Assembly: GCA_905214725.1 (NCBI GenBank)
Contig: CAJMNH010000002.1
Span: 62,001 to 126,000 of the forward strand
DNA length: 64,000 nucleotides
Direction: 5' to 3'
Origin: an uncultured bacterium
Lineage (GTDB): Bacteria > Bacteroidota > Bacteroidia > Bacteroidales > Rikenellaceae
Shown here: in pieces, positions 46,716-57,970 of the stretch
Layout of the letters: the number at the start of each line of letters is the position of its first letter
How positions within the stretch are numbered: the first letter of the stretch is position 1
Program-made: the position numbers and the translations under genes
The notes under the pieces: generated by a model
The model's input: the letters and a program-made list of their open reading frames with translations, nothing else
What the model was told of the DNA's origin: nothing
Database searches by the model: none

Positions 46716-48035
46716 TTACTTCTGCATGTAGCCTTTGATGTAGTGATGGTGCTCGCCGAAACGCTCGAACGCCGCACGGTCCAGCGCCTCCTGCGCCGAA
46801 GGATGAGCGATCGAAATGATCAGACGAGCGCGCTCCTGCAACGTCTTGCCGTAGAGATCGACGGCGCCGTTCTCGGTCACCAGCCAGTGGATGTGGTTGC
46901 GGGTCGTAACGACGCCGGCGCCCGAATCGAGCACGGGAGCGATCTTCGACACGCCCTTGGTGGTAATCGAAGGCATAGCGATGATCGCCTTGCCGCCCTT
47001 CGACAGCGAAGCGCCGTAGACGAAGTCGATCTGACCGCCCACGCCCGACCAGAACTTCGTTCCGATCGAGTCGGCGCACACCTGCCCCGTCAAATCGACC
47101 TGAATGGCCGAGTTGATGGCTACGAATTTGTCGTTCTGGGAGATGATGTAGGGATCGTTCGTATACCCCACGTCCATCATCAGCACGCCCGGATTGTCGT
47201 CGATAAAGTTATAAACCTCCTGCGAACCCATCAGGAACGTGGAGACCATCTTGCCCGGATCGGTCTTTTTCATCTCGCCGTTGACCACGCCCTTACGCAC
47301 GAGCGGCAGCACGCCGTCGGCGAACATCTCGGTATGAACGCCGAGATTCTTATGATTGCCCAACTGCGCCAGCACGGCGTTGGGAATGGCTCCGATGCCC
47401 ATCTGCAACGTCGCGCCGTCCTCGATCAACTCGGCGCAGTTCGCGCCGATAGCCTTCTCCACGTCGCTCGGCTCGGCGAACTTCGCTTCGACGAGCGGCT
47501 GGTCGTCCTCCACGAACAGATCGATCTTCGACAGCGGGATCATCGCCTGTCCGAAGGCGCGGGGAACATACTTGTTCACCACGGCGATCACATGGTCGGC
47601 GCATTCGATGGCGGCCAGCGTCGCATCGACCGACGTTCCCAGCGATACGTAACCGTGCTTGTCCGGCGGGCAAACCTGAATCATCGCCACGTTGCAAGGC
47701 ACTGCACCCGACCGGTACAACTTCTGCGTCTCACTCAAAAAGATCGGAATATAATCGGCATAACCGCTCTGCGTCACCTTACGGACGTTCGCGCCGACAA
47801 AGAGCGAATCGAGTTGGAAAACGCCCTCGAACTTCGGATCGGCATAAGGCGCCGGCCCCTCGGTGTGCAGGTGATGCACATGGACGTTCTTCAACTCGCC
47901 GGCCTCGCCGCGCGCACACATGGCTTTGATCAGACACTGGGGCGCCGAAGCCACCGAACTCAGATGGACGTGATCGCCCGATTTAATGACCTTTACGGCC
48001 TCTTCGGCCGTCGTAAAATTGATCGGAGTATTCAT
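46716..48035 (-). CDS. Acetyl-CoA hydrolase/transferase family CoA-transferase
   Basis: A 439-residue cytoplasmic CoA-transferase of the acetyl-CoA hydrolase / 4-hydroxybutyrate CoA-transferase family. The catalytic glutamate is in GVHTEMFADG (about residues 235-244), and GIGAIPNAVL and FVYGASLSKGGKAIIAMPS are typical. Probable role: moving CoA between acyl-CoA and acetate or a similar acid in fermentation. It lies 51 bases downstream of infB on the same strand, so it may share that transcript. Confidence 0.88.
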   Translation of the reverse strand: MNTPINFTTAEEAVKVIKSGDHVHLSSVASAPQCLIKAMCARGEAGELKNVHVHHLHTEGPAPYADPKFEGVFQLDSLFVGANVRKVTQSGYADYIPIFLSETQKLYRSGAVPCNVAMIQVCPPDKHGYVSLGTSVDATLAAIECADHVIAVVNKYVPRAFGQAMIPLSKIDLFVEDDQPLVEAKFAEPSDVEKAIGANCAELIEDGATLQMGIGAIPNAVLAQLGNHKNLGVHTEMFADGVLPLVRKGVVNGEMKKTDPGKMVSTFLMGSQEVYNFIDDNPGVLMMDVGYTNDPYIISQNDKFVAINSAIQVDLTGQVCADSIGTKFWSGVGGQIDFVYGASLSKGGKAIIAMPSITTKGVSKIAPVLDSGAGVVTTRNHIHWLVTENGAVDLYGKTLQERARLIISIAHPSAQEALDRAAFERFGEHHHYIKGYMQK

Positions 48036-48086
48036 TACTGCCTTTTTAAGTTTGAGATTAGGTTTTTTGAGTTATCGTTAATCACA

Positions 48087-51023
<2,937 letters not shown>

Positions 51024-51050
51024 ATTGTCTGTTCTCCTTTCTTTGTCTCG

Positions 51051-52280
51051 TTATTCGAATTCGGCCTTGAGAATCTCCACGACCTTCTGCGCCTGCTCCA
51101 TCTCCAGATCGGCGCGCGACGCGATCTCCTCGACGGACAGATCCAGCACGCTCTTCGCGGTGTCGCATCCCACGGCTTTCAGGGCGTCGATGATCCATGC
51201 GTCGATCTCGTCCTTGAATTCGTTCAGATCGACGTCCTCCTCTTCGACCTCGCGGTAGACGTCGATGTCGTAGCCCGTGAGCATCTTCGACAGCCGGATG
51301 TTCAGACCGCCCTTGCCGATCGCGAGCGACACCTGATCGGGCTTGAGGTAGACCGAAGCCGTCTGCTTCTCCTCGTCGACGGTGATCGACGAGATCTTGG
51401 CGGGATTGAGCGAACGCTGGATCATCAGCTGGGTGTTGGTCGTGTAGTTCACCACGTCGATGTTCTCGTTGCGCAGCTCCTTGACGATACCGTAGATGCG
51501 CGACCCCTTCATACCCACGCAGGCGCCCACCGGATCGATACGCTCGTCATACGACTCGACGGCCACCTTGGCCCGTTCGCCCGGTATGCGGGCGATCTTC
51601 TTGATCGTAATCAGGCCGTCGGCGATTTCGGGCACCTCCTGCTCGAACAACCGTTCGAGGAACTGGTTGGCCGTACGCGAGAGGATGATGCGGGGCTGAT
51701 TGTTGTTCATCTCCACCGCTTTGACGATCGCCTTGATCGTGTCGCCCTTGCGGTAGAAGTCGTTGGGAATCTGCTCCGACTTGGGCAGCACCAACTCGTT
51801 CTCATCCTCGTCGAGGATCAGCACCTCCTTTTTCCAAACCTGATAAACTTCGCCGGTAATGATTTCGCCCACCTGCTGCGAATATTTCTCGTAAAGGCTG
51901 GCCTTTTCCAGATCGAGGATGCGCGAAGCCAGATTCTGACGCAGCGACAGCACCGTACGGCGACCGAACGAAGCGAGCTTGATCTCATCGACATACTCGT
52001 CGCCCTCTTCGTAGGTCGGGTCGATGGCCTTCACCTCCGAGACGGCGATCTGCGTGTTGGGATTCTCCACCTCGCCGTCGGCCACCACCGTGCGGTTGCG
52101 CCAGATTTCGAGGTCGCCCTTCTCTGGGTTGATGATCACGTCGAAGTTCTCGTCCGACTCGTACTGCTTTTGCAGGGCGTGGCGGAAGACGTCCTCCAAC
52201 ACGCCGATCATCGTGCTCTTATCGATGTTTTTCAGCTCTTTGAACTCAGCGAAATTGCTGATCAGATTCAGATTATCCAT
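51051..52280 (-). CDS. nusA: Transcription termination/antitermination factor NusA
   Basis: A 409-residue RNA-polymerase-associated factor with an N-terminal domain (ISNFAEFKELKNIDKSTMIGVLEDVFRHAL region), an S1 domain (about 130-200, IITGEVYQVWKKEVLI) and two KH domains (about 230-345, DPVGACVGMKGSRIYGIVKEL and IGKGGLNIRLSKML). It lacks the acidic repeats of the E. coli protein, as usual outside proteobacteria. Between rimP and infB, the conserved order. Confidence 0.96.
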   Translation of the reverse strand: MDNLNLISNFAEFKELKNIDKSTMIGVLEDVFRHALQKQYESDENFDVIINPEKGDLEIWRNRTVVADGEVENPNTQIAVSEVKAIDPTYEEGDEYVDEIKLASFGRRTVLSLRQNLASRILDLEKASLYEKYSQQVGEIITGEVYQVWKKEVLILDEDENELVLPKSEQIPNDFYRKGDTIKAIVKAVEMNNNQPRIILSRTANQFLERLFEQEVPEIADGLITIKKIARIPGERAKVAVESYDERIDPVGACVGMKGSRIYGIVKELRNENIDVVNYTTNTQLMIQRSLNPAKISSITVDEEKQTASVYLKPDQVSLAIGKGGLNIRLSKMLTGYDIDVYREVEEEDVDLNEFKDEIDAWIIDALKAVGCDTAKSVLDLSVEEIASRADLEMEQAQKVVEILKAEFE

Positions 52281-52307
52281 GTTACGTTATCTTTTTATTA
52301 TTTAATT

Positions 52308-52775
52308 CTATTTGAAATCCAGATATTCCTTCGTATATTTCACTTCGGTGAACGCATAGCGTTTGACGACCTTCACCAGTTGCTTGCGTTTCTTGCCCTC
52401 GACCGCCTGCTTCTCTTCGTAGGAAAGAGTGATCCCCTCCGCATCCGCCGCATCGAGCAGGGCGCGGATTTTCGTACCGTTCAGGAGCAGCACCTCTACC
52501 GGCCGTCCCACCAGTTTACGGAATTGGCGTTCGCATTTCAGCTCCTCGCCGATTCCGGCCGAAGCCACCGTGAGCGAAAAATCCTCCTCTTCATCGGCCA
52601 GCGCCTCGTTGACGGCGCGGTTGACGGCGGCGCAGGTTTCGAGCTGCACGGAGGTGTCGCTGTCCAGAAGCAACTCCGCCTCATTGGACGGAGAGACTTT
52701 GCAACTCACGATAAAAACATCGGTATCAACAAGTTGAGATTCGGCTATCGCCCGAATTTTCTGACAATCGATCAT
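52308..52775 (-). CDS. rimP: Ribosome maturation factor RimP
   Basis: A 155-residue protein for 30S subunit maturation, with an N-terminal alpha/beta domain (DTDVFIVSCKVSPSNEAELLLDSD) and a C-terminal SH3-like domain (KCERQFRKLVGRPVEVLLLNGTKI). I use the ATG at 52775 (MIDCQKIRAIAESQL). The in-frame ATG at 52814 lies in a 5'-UTR hairpin and adds residues not typical of the family. First gene of rimP-nusA-infB. Confidence 0.9.
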   Translation of the reverse strand: MIDCQKIRAIAESQLVDTDVFIVSCKVSPSNEAELLLDSDTSVQLETCAAVNRAVNEALADEEEDFSLTVASAGIGEELKCERQFRKLVGRPVEVLLLNGTKIRALLDAADAEGITLSYEEKQAVEGKKRKQLVKVVKRYAFTEVKYTKEYLDFK

Positions 52776-52800
52776 AATCGTTTCGGATATATCTACGAAA

Positions 52801-52823
52801 TAAGGGGACTCCATGTCCCCTTA
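52801..52823 (-). promoter_or_regulatory. 5'-UTR hairpin of the rimP operon
   Basis: TAAGGGGAC and GTCCCCTTA form a perfect 9-bp stem with a five-base loop, between the promoter and the rimP start. It may protect or regulate the mRNA; no known element recognised. Confidence 0.6.
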
Positions 52824-52841
52824 TCGCTTCTTTTCACGTCA

Positions 52842-52872
52842 CAAATATAGTAAAAATTTCATCTATTACAAA
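52842..52872 (-). promoter_or_regulatory. rimP-nusA-infB promoter
   Basis: On the minus strand TTTG (52872-52869), exactly 19 bases, then TATATTTG (52849-52842): a perfect Bacteroidetes promoter. Confidence 0.9.
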
Positions 52873-52957
52873 TATTTATGGAAAAATATTGAATGTCCGG
52901 CCCGATCTTTTTCGCCGGTTTCACCGTGCGAAAGGCGCACGCGCCGGAATAACAGTG

Positions 52958-53691
52958 GTTGATCCTCGCGTCGGAATCCTTCGAGGATTCCTCCTCAGAA
53001 TGACAAAAACCACGTTACGCGATTGTCAATGGAGAGTCATTCCGAGCGAAACGCGGTGGAGCGTGGGAATCAACAACTTTTTCTTCTCTGCTTTTGGCTT
53101 GATCCAAAAGCAGCAAAAAATCAAGCACGGCGAAAAACCGCGGGTGTCGCCGCCAGCGCTCGCTGAGCGGGCACGCAAGATCTGCGCCGTTTGCGCACAC
53201 CCGCTCCGGGCGCTCGCGCTGTCGCCGCCACTTCCTCCGCTCTTTTCGCAGTGCGATCGGGCAGGTCACAAGCCAGCTAAAATCACACAAGAAATAAAAT
53301 CATAGTTGCGCGTAGCGCACCACAAACTCCGCATTGCGAAAAAGCGGGAGGCAGAACCGGCGGCGGACGCGCCGTCAAGAAGCGCGGGCGCGAGCTTGTC
53401 CGCGTAGCGCTTTAGGCGCAAACGACGCCGGGTCCCCGAATTTTTCGCCCTGCGGATGGTTTTACGCCGCTTTTTCCACAAAAAGCGGCAAAAAGATTCC
53501 TGCGGCGAATTCAGAAATTTGTTGCGGGACTTTTCCGGCTCTTCTTCCCCCGTTTTCACAGTGCAACAGACTGACGCGTTAAAGTAACAGAAGTTGATCC
53601 TCGCGTCGGAATCCTCCAACGGATTCCTCCTCAGGATGACAAATCGGAATTGTCATTCCGAACAAAGTGAAACGGAACGTGGGAATCCGAC
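52958..53691. repeat. Composite repeat island 2
   Basis: No gene. Modules in order: A (52958-53004, -), B (53036-53076, +), C (53081-53258, -), D (53306-53337, -), F (53448-53530, -), A (53593-53640, -) and B (53652-53690, +). Most run opposite to islands 1 and 3. Module C here is nearly the reverse complement of 57655-57831, and 53562-53612 of 57617-57666. Confidence 0.82.
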
Positions 53692-53737
53692 CGCCGTTCC
53701 GCTATTCTTTCCAAGCGGCCTGCAAAGACTTCGCAAG

Positions 53738-53777
53738 ATAAAAAAGAGGCGGATCCGAACATCTGTCCGAACCCGCC
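53738..53777 (-). terminator. Terminator of lpxC/fabZ-lpxA
   Basis: A 14-bp stem including G-U pairs forms between 53764-53777 and 53748-53761 (minus-strand GGCGGGTTCGGACA with TGTTCGGATCCGCC), followed by TCTTTTTTAT. Confidence 0.88.
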
Positions 53778-53826
53778 TTATAACAACCTTCGAACGCACT
53801 GCGACTCCGCGCAATGCCTTTCGCCC

Positions 53827-54606
53827 CTATTTTGCGCCGTACTGCTTGCTCACGCCGCGCTTCGATTCGCGGATGAACTTCACCAAACGGTCGCGCTCGG
53901 GAGACTGGGACACCTTGCGTTCCACCTCTTCGCAGCCGTTCATGAAATTCAGACCGCTCTGAAAGAGAATGCGCGCCGCATTGTGAATGATGTCGATCTG
54001 CTCTTGCGTGAACCCTCTGCGGCTCATGCCGATTCGGTTGACACCCGCAAACTGATTCTCGTTCGTCACGGTGATGAAAGGCGGCACATCCTGCCCGATC
54101 AGGGCGCCGCCCTGAATCATCGTATGTTCGCCGATGCGCACCCATTGATGGACGGCGGCATGACCTCCGATGACGGCCCAGTCGCCGACTTCGACCTCTC
54201 CGGCCAGTGAAACGCGGTTGGCGATGACGCAGTGATTGCCCACCACGTCGTCGTGGGCGATATGCACATAGGCCATCAACAGGTTGTGACTGCCGACCAC
54301 CGTCTTTCCGCGCGACGCCGTACCGCGCGCGATGGTCACGCACTCGCGGATGTCGTTGTAATCGCCGATCTCGGCCGTCGAATACTCTCCTTTGAACTTC
54401 AGGTCCTGCGGCAGGCAGGCGATCGAAGCCCCCGTGTAGATTTTACACCCCTTGCCGATGCGCGCTCCGTCGTTAATGACGGCACCCGGACCGATCCAAC
54501 AATCGTCGCCGATGACGACGTCGCCCGCGACATAAGCAAAAGGTTCTATGGTTACGTTCTTACCGATCTTGGCGTCGGAATGGACGTAGGCTAACTTGCT
54601 AATCAT
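53827..54606 (-). CDS. lpxA: UDP-N-acetylglucosamine acyltransferase
   Basis: First acyl transfer of lipid A synthesis. The 259-residue left-handed beta-helix protein shows hexapeptide repeats (IGDDCWIGPGAVI, VVGNHCVIANRVSLAG), the catalytic His region around LMAYVHIAHDDVVGNHC, and a helical C-terminus. Length is normal. It follows the lpxC/fabZ fusion by 68 bases. Confidence 0.95.
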   Translation of the reverse strand: MISKLAYVHSDAKIGKNVTIEPFAYVAGDVVIGDDCWIGPGAVINDGARIGKGCKIYTGASIACLPQDLKFKGEYSTAEIGDYNDIRECVTIARGTASRGKTVVGSHNLLMAYVHIAHDDVVGNHCVIANRVSLAGEVEVGDWAVIGGHAAVHQWVRIGEHTMIQGGALIGQDVPPFITVTNENQFAGVNRIGMSRRGFTQEQIDIIHNAARILFQSGLNFMNGCEEVERKVSQSPERDRLVKFIRESKRGVSKQYGAK

Positions 54607-54674
54607 GCGTTATCATTTTTCGGCTCCGCACCGCCGCGCCCGCACGGACGACGGTCAGTCGCGTGCAGCGTCCT

Positions 54675-56066
54675 CTATTTCTTCGTTTTGGCCACCTGCG
54701 CCATCAGCGTCGCTTCGCAGGCGAGCGTATCGCCTACGAACGCCTTGGCGTCCATCACGCAGACCCCGCGACGGATCGGCTCGGTCAGATGCAGTTCGAA
54801 CTGGAGCGTATCGCCGGGGATGATCTTACGCTTGAACTTCACGCCGTCGATCTTCATGAAATAGGTCGAATAGTTCTCGGGATCGGGAATGTTGCGCAGC
54901 ACCATGATCCCTCCGCACTGCGCCATCGCCTCGACGATCAGCACGCCCGGCATCACCGGTTCGTTGGGGAAGTGCCCCACGAAGAAAGGTTCGTTCATCG
55001 TCACGTTCTTGATACCGGCGATCGCCCCCTCGTCCACATAGAAAATACGGTCTACGAGCAGGAACGGCGGACGGTGCGGCAACATGCGGCGGATGTCGTT
55101 GATGTCGTAGACGGGCGTCTTGCGGCAGTCGTATTTGTAACGCGGACGCTCGCCCTCCTTGCGAATCGTGCGGCGCAATTGCTTCATGAACTCCGTATTG
55201 GCGAAGTGTCCCGGACGCGACGCCCACACGCGGCCCTTGATCCGCAGACCGAGCAACGCGAGGTCGCCCAGCAGATCGAGCAGTTTGTGGCGCGCCAATT
55301 CATTGGTAAAGCGCAGTTCGAGATTATTGAGATAGCCGCCCGTGATCTGTATATCCTCCTTGTGGAAGATCTGTTTCAGATGGGTCAGTTGTTCGTCCGA
55401 AACCGGATTTTCCACCACGACGATGGCGTTGTCCAGATCGCCACCCTTGATGAGGTTCATCTTGAAGAGCGGTTCCAACTCGTGCAGGAAAACGAACGTC
55501 CGGCACGGCGCGATCTTCGTAGCGTAATTGTCGTCGGGCAGGAAAGTGGCGTACTGATTGCCGATGACCTTCGAATTGTAGTCGACATGCACCGAGGCCG
55601 AAAACTCCTCGTCGGGATAGAGGATGATCGAAACGCCCTTGTCGGGAATCGTATAGACCATCTTTTCGGTCACCTGATAATATTTGCGTTCGGCGTCCTG
55701 CTCGACAGTGCCGACTTCCACGATTTTTTCGGCGTATTCGCGCGCCGAGCCGTCCATAATGGGCGTTTCGGGAGCGTCGATATCGATCAGCGCATTATCC
55801 ACGCCGAGCGTCCAGAGCGCCGACATGACGTGTTCTATCGTAGCTACTTTCGCGCCGTTGGACTCGATGGTCGTGCCGCGCGAAGTATCGGTCACGTTGT
55901 CGCACAACGCGGGAACGACGGGTGCTCCCTCCAAGTCGATGCGACGGAAAACGATGCCGTTGTCCACACCGGCGGGATTGACCGTCATCGTCACCTCGAC
56001 GCCCGTATGCAGACCCTTGCCCGAAAAAGAGATCGGCGCTTTCAGGGTTTGTTGTTTTGTTGACAT
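54675..56066 (-). CDS. lpxC/fabZ: Fused UDP-3-O-acyl-GlcNAc deacetylase / 3-hydroxyacyl-ACP dehydratase
   Basis: The 463-residue fusion links the committed lipid A step with fatty-acid dehydration. N-terminal LpxC (about 1-300) starts KQQTLKAPISFSGKGLHTG and has zinc ligands in ATIEHVMSAL (His), and KHKLLDLLGDLALLG-like RHKLLDLLGDLAL (His and Asp). C-terminal FabZ (about 315-463) contains MLPHRPPFLLVDRI with the active-site His and the Glu in PGVLIVEAMAQCGG. The fusion is typical of Bacteroidetes. lpxD, often next to it in this group, is absent here. Confidence 0.95.
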   Translation of the reverse strand: MSTKQQTLKAPISFSGKGLHTGVEVTMTVNPAGVDNGIVFRRIDLEGAPVVPALCDNVTDTSRGTTIESNGAKVATIEHVMSALWTLGVDNALIDIDAPETPIMDGSAREYAEKIVEVGTVEQDAERKYYQVTEKMVYTIPDKGVSIILYPDEEFSASVHVDYNSKVIGNQYATFLPDDNYATKIAPCRTFVFLHELEPLFKMNLIKGGDLDNAIVVVENPVSDEQLTHLKQIFHKEDIQITGGYLNNLELRFTNELARHKLLDLLGDLALLGLRIKGRVWASRPGHFANTEFMKQLRRTIRKEGERPRYKYDCRKTPVYDINDIRRMLPHRPPFLLVDRIFYVDEGAIAGIKNVTMNEPFFVGHFPNEPVMPGVLIVEAMAQCGGIMVLRNIPDPENYSTYFMKIDGVKFKRKIIPGDTLQFELHLTEPIRRGVCVMDAKAFVGDTLACEATLMAQVAKTKK

Positions 56067-56093
56067 GCGAAATTAATTTCCTTTAAACGTGCG

Positions 56094-56131
56094 CAAAGAT
56101 AAGCATATTTGGTTAAAAAACGTTATTTTTG
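56094..56131. promoter_or_regulatory. Divergent -7 elements between lpxC/fabZ and the TonB-like gene
   Basis: TATCTTTG on the minus strand (56101-56094) faces lpxC. TATTTTTG on the plus strand (56124-56131) faces the TonB-like gene. Only 22 bases separate them, so the two promoters must compete for space. -33 partners are poor. Confidence 0.55.
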
Positions 56132-56149
56132 CGCAAAATCTTCTGCACG

Positions 56150-56950
56150 ATGACTTCGCACGAAACCAAACCGAGGCCCAAGCGTCCCAAACTGCAACTT
56201 CCCTTCGACAACCGGCGGGAAGACGCAGGCGAATGGGCGTTCGATCATCGTGTGGGATTGTGCGTTACGCTGATCGCCTACCTGCTGCTGGCGATTGCTT
56301 TCGTCGGCTCGAAGATCATCGTCGGCGGAACGTCTCACACGCAGGGATTCTACATCGACCTGCAAAATCTCGAACAGCTCGCCGCCGAAAAGGAGCGGCT
56401 CGAACGCGAGGTGCGCGAGCGGCAGCAGCAGGACCCTATCGACTGGAAAAGCATCCGCAACGACGTCTCGAACGAAAACGCCAAACTGGACGAATCGCTG
56501 CGCGACGACCGCGGCACCAACACGGCAGCGCTCAACAATGCAGCCGACGCCGCGCAGGAGCGCATGCGCGCCAACCGCGAAGCCTATGAACAGGGGCTGG
56601 CCGAAGCCGAGGCCATCCGTCGCCGGCGGGAGCAGGCGGAAAATGCGAACGAAAGCTCCGATCGCAAGGTGCAGGGCCGCGTGACCGTCTCCTTCTCGCT
56701 GGTCGATCCGGTGCGGCACGCCCGCCATCTGGTGGTTCCCGCCTACCAATGCGAAGGGGGCGGCGAGGTGGTCGTCCGCATCACGGTGAACCGAGCGGGC
56801 GAAGTGACCAATGCGTCGGTCGCCTCGGGCGGCGACGACTGTATGCGCGAAACGGCGGTACGCGCTGCCCGCAATTCGCTTTTCGACATCAACGAGGCCG
56901 CCCCCACCCGACATACGGGTACGATTACCTACATCTTCATCCCGCAATAG
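56150..56950 (+). CDS. TonB-family energy-transducer-like protein
   Basis: A 266-residue protein with a short cytoplasmic N-terminus, one membrane segment (about residues 35-57, VGLCVTLIAYLLLAIAFVG), a charged coiled-coil-like periplasmic stretch (about 75-185) and a C-terminal TonB-like domain (about 200-266, GGEVVVRITVNRAGEVTNASVASGG region). It may couple the proton motive force to SusC-type transporters, though the short C-terminal domain is atypical. ATG 56150 is chosen; the TTG at 56129 overlaps the -7 element. Confidence 0.7.
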   Translation: MTSHETKPRPKRPKLQLPFDNRREDAGEWAFDHRVGLCVTLIAYLLLAIAFVGSKIIVGGTSHTQGFYIDLQNLEQLAAEKERLEREVRERQQQDPIDWKSIRNDVSNENAKLDESLRDDRGTNTAALNNAADAAQERMRANREAYEQGLAEAEAIRRRREQAENANESSDRKVQGRVTVSFSLVDPVRHARHLVVPAYQCEGGGEVVVRITVNRAGEVTNASVASGGDDCMRETAVRAARNSLFDINEAAPTRHTGTITYIFIPQ

Positions 56951-56975
56951 TCGATCGACCGCGGACAATTCGTTC

Positions 56976-57014
56976 GTCATCCCGAGGAGGGGATGCCGCC
57001 CGATGTGAGGATCG
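56976..57014 (+). repeat. Degenerate module A copy
   Basis: Starts GTCATCCCGAGGAGGGG and ends TGTGAGGATCGG like other A copies, but the inner arms no longer pair. Confidence 0.5.
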
Positions 57015-57124
57015 GCCGCTTGGCGGTAACCGCGGATGTCTCGGATTGCGCCGCAACCCGTTCGGCCGCCCCAAAGGAAGGGAGGCATCCGAAAAATCAA
57101 TGATACGGAATAAATGACAACCAG

Positions 57125-57475
57125 ATGATGAAACAATTAATTGCCTGTTGCGGATTGGATTGCGAAACATGCGACGCCCGCAGAGCCACCGTCGAGAATG
57201 ACGATGAGTTGAGAGAAAAAACAGCCCGAAAGTGGAGCGAAATGAACGATGCGCCGCAGATTACGGCAGCAACCATCAATTGCATGGGGTGTCGGACGGA
57301 GGGTGCGAAATTCGCCTATTGCAGCGATTATTGCCAAATCCGCAAATGCGTATGTGAAAAAGGATTTGCGACCTGCGGCGACTGTCAGGAACTGGACGCC
57401 TGCCCGATCGTCGGTTCGATTTTCCAACATGCCCCCGACGCAAAAGAAAATCTGCGCTCTTCGGCAACCGTCTGA
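57125..57475 (+). CDS. Cysteine-rich DUF3795-type protein
   Basis: The 116-residue protein begins with LIACCGLDCETCDA and has further cysteine pairs in INCMGCRTEG, AYCSDYCQIRKCVCEKG and TCGDCQELDACP, the pattern of the DUF3795 family, probably metal binding. Function unknown. No signal peptide. Start may be either of two consecutive ATGs (57125 or 57128). It stands alone between repeat-rich spacers. Confidence 0.8.
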   Translation: MMKQLIACCGLDCETCDARRATVENDDELREKTARKWSEMNDAPQITAATINCMGCRTEGAKFAYCSDYCQIRKCVCEKGFATCGDCQELDACPIVGSIFQHAPDAKENLRSSATV

Positions 57476-57498
57476 AACTTGCGGACAGCCGGAATTCT

Positions 57499-57507
57499 CC
57501 CCCCCCC
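57499..57507. repeat. Nine-C run, intergenic
   Basis: A C9 homopolymer 24 bases after the DUF3795 stop. Equal in length to the runs at 972-980 and 36982-36990. Confidence 0.8.
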
Positions 57508-57515
57508 TCTATTTC

Positions 57516-57873
57516 GCAATGCGGACTCTGCGGTGCGCTCCGCGCAAGCGGTCGGATTTTCGGAATGACAGTTTCTGTTTTGTCATCCTGAGGAGGACGC
57601 CTTGGGCGTCCGACGCGAGGATCAACTTCTGTTACTTTAACGCGTCAGCCTGTCGCACTGCGAAAAGAGCGGAGAAAGTGGCGGCAACAGCGCGAGCGCC
57701 CGGAGCGGGCGTGCGCAAACGGCGAAGATCTTGCGTGTCCGCTCAGCTCGCGCTGTTGCCGTCACCCGCGGTTTTTCGCCGTGCTTGATCTTTTGCTGCT
57801 TTTGGATCAAGCCAAAAGCAGAGAAGAAAAAGCAGTCGATTCCCGCGCTTCACTGCGTTTCGCTCGCAATGAC
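57516..57873. repeat. Composite repeat island 3
   Basis: No gene. Modules D (57516-57547, +), A (57582-57626, +), C (57655-57831, +) and B (57832-57873, -). In this A copy the inner arms are GGACGCC/GGCGTCC instead of GGAATCC/GGATTCC, so both arms changed together. Confidence 0.83.
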
Positions 57874-57916
57874 AACACGTTCAACAAACCGGAGGTCTGC
57901 ACGGTCTCTGCAAAAA

Positions 57917-57947
57917 CGAAAAAGCGGGAAGGCGAAACCTTCCCGCT
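57917..57947 (-). terminator. Terminator of the esterase gene
   Basis: AGCGGGAAGG (57947-57938 on the minus strand) pairs with CCTTCCCGCT (57932-57923) and is followed by a T-run. Confidence 0.88.
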
Positions 57948-57970
57948 ATAAAAATGCCGCCGGAGCGCGA

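Noticed and set aside
52776..52814. Longer RimP start (MESPYF...)
   Set aside because: The ATG lies inside a 5'-UTR hairpin and the extra residues do not fit the family; the ATG at 52775 gives the usual length.
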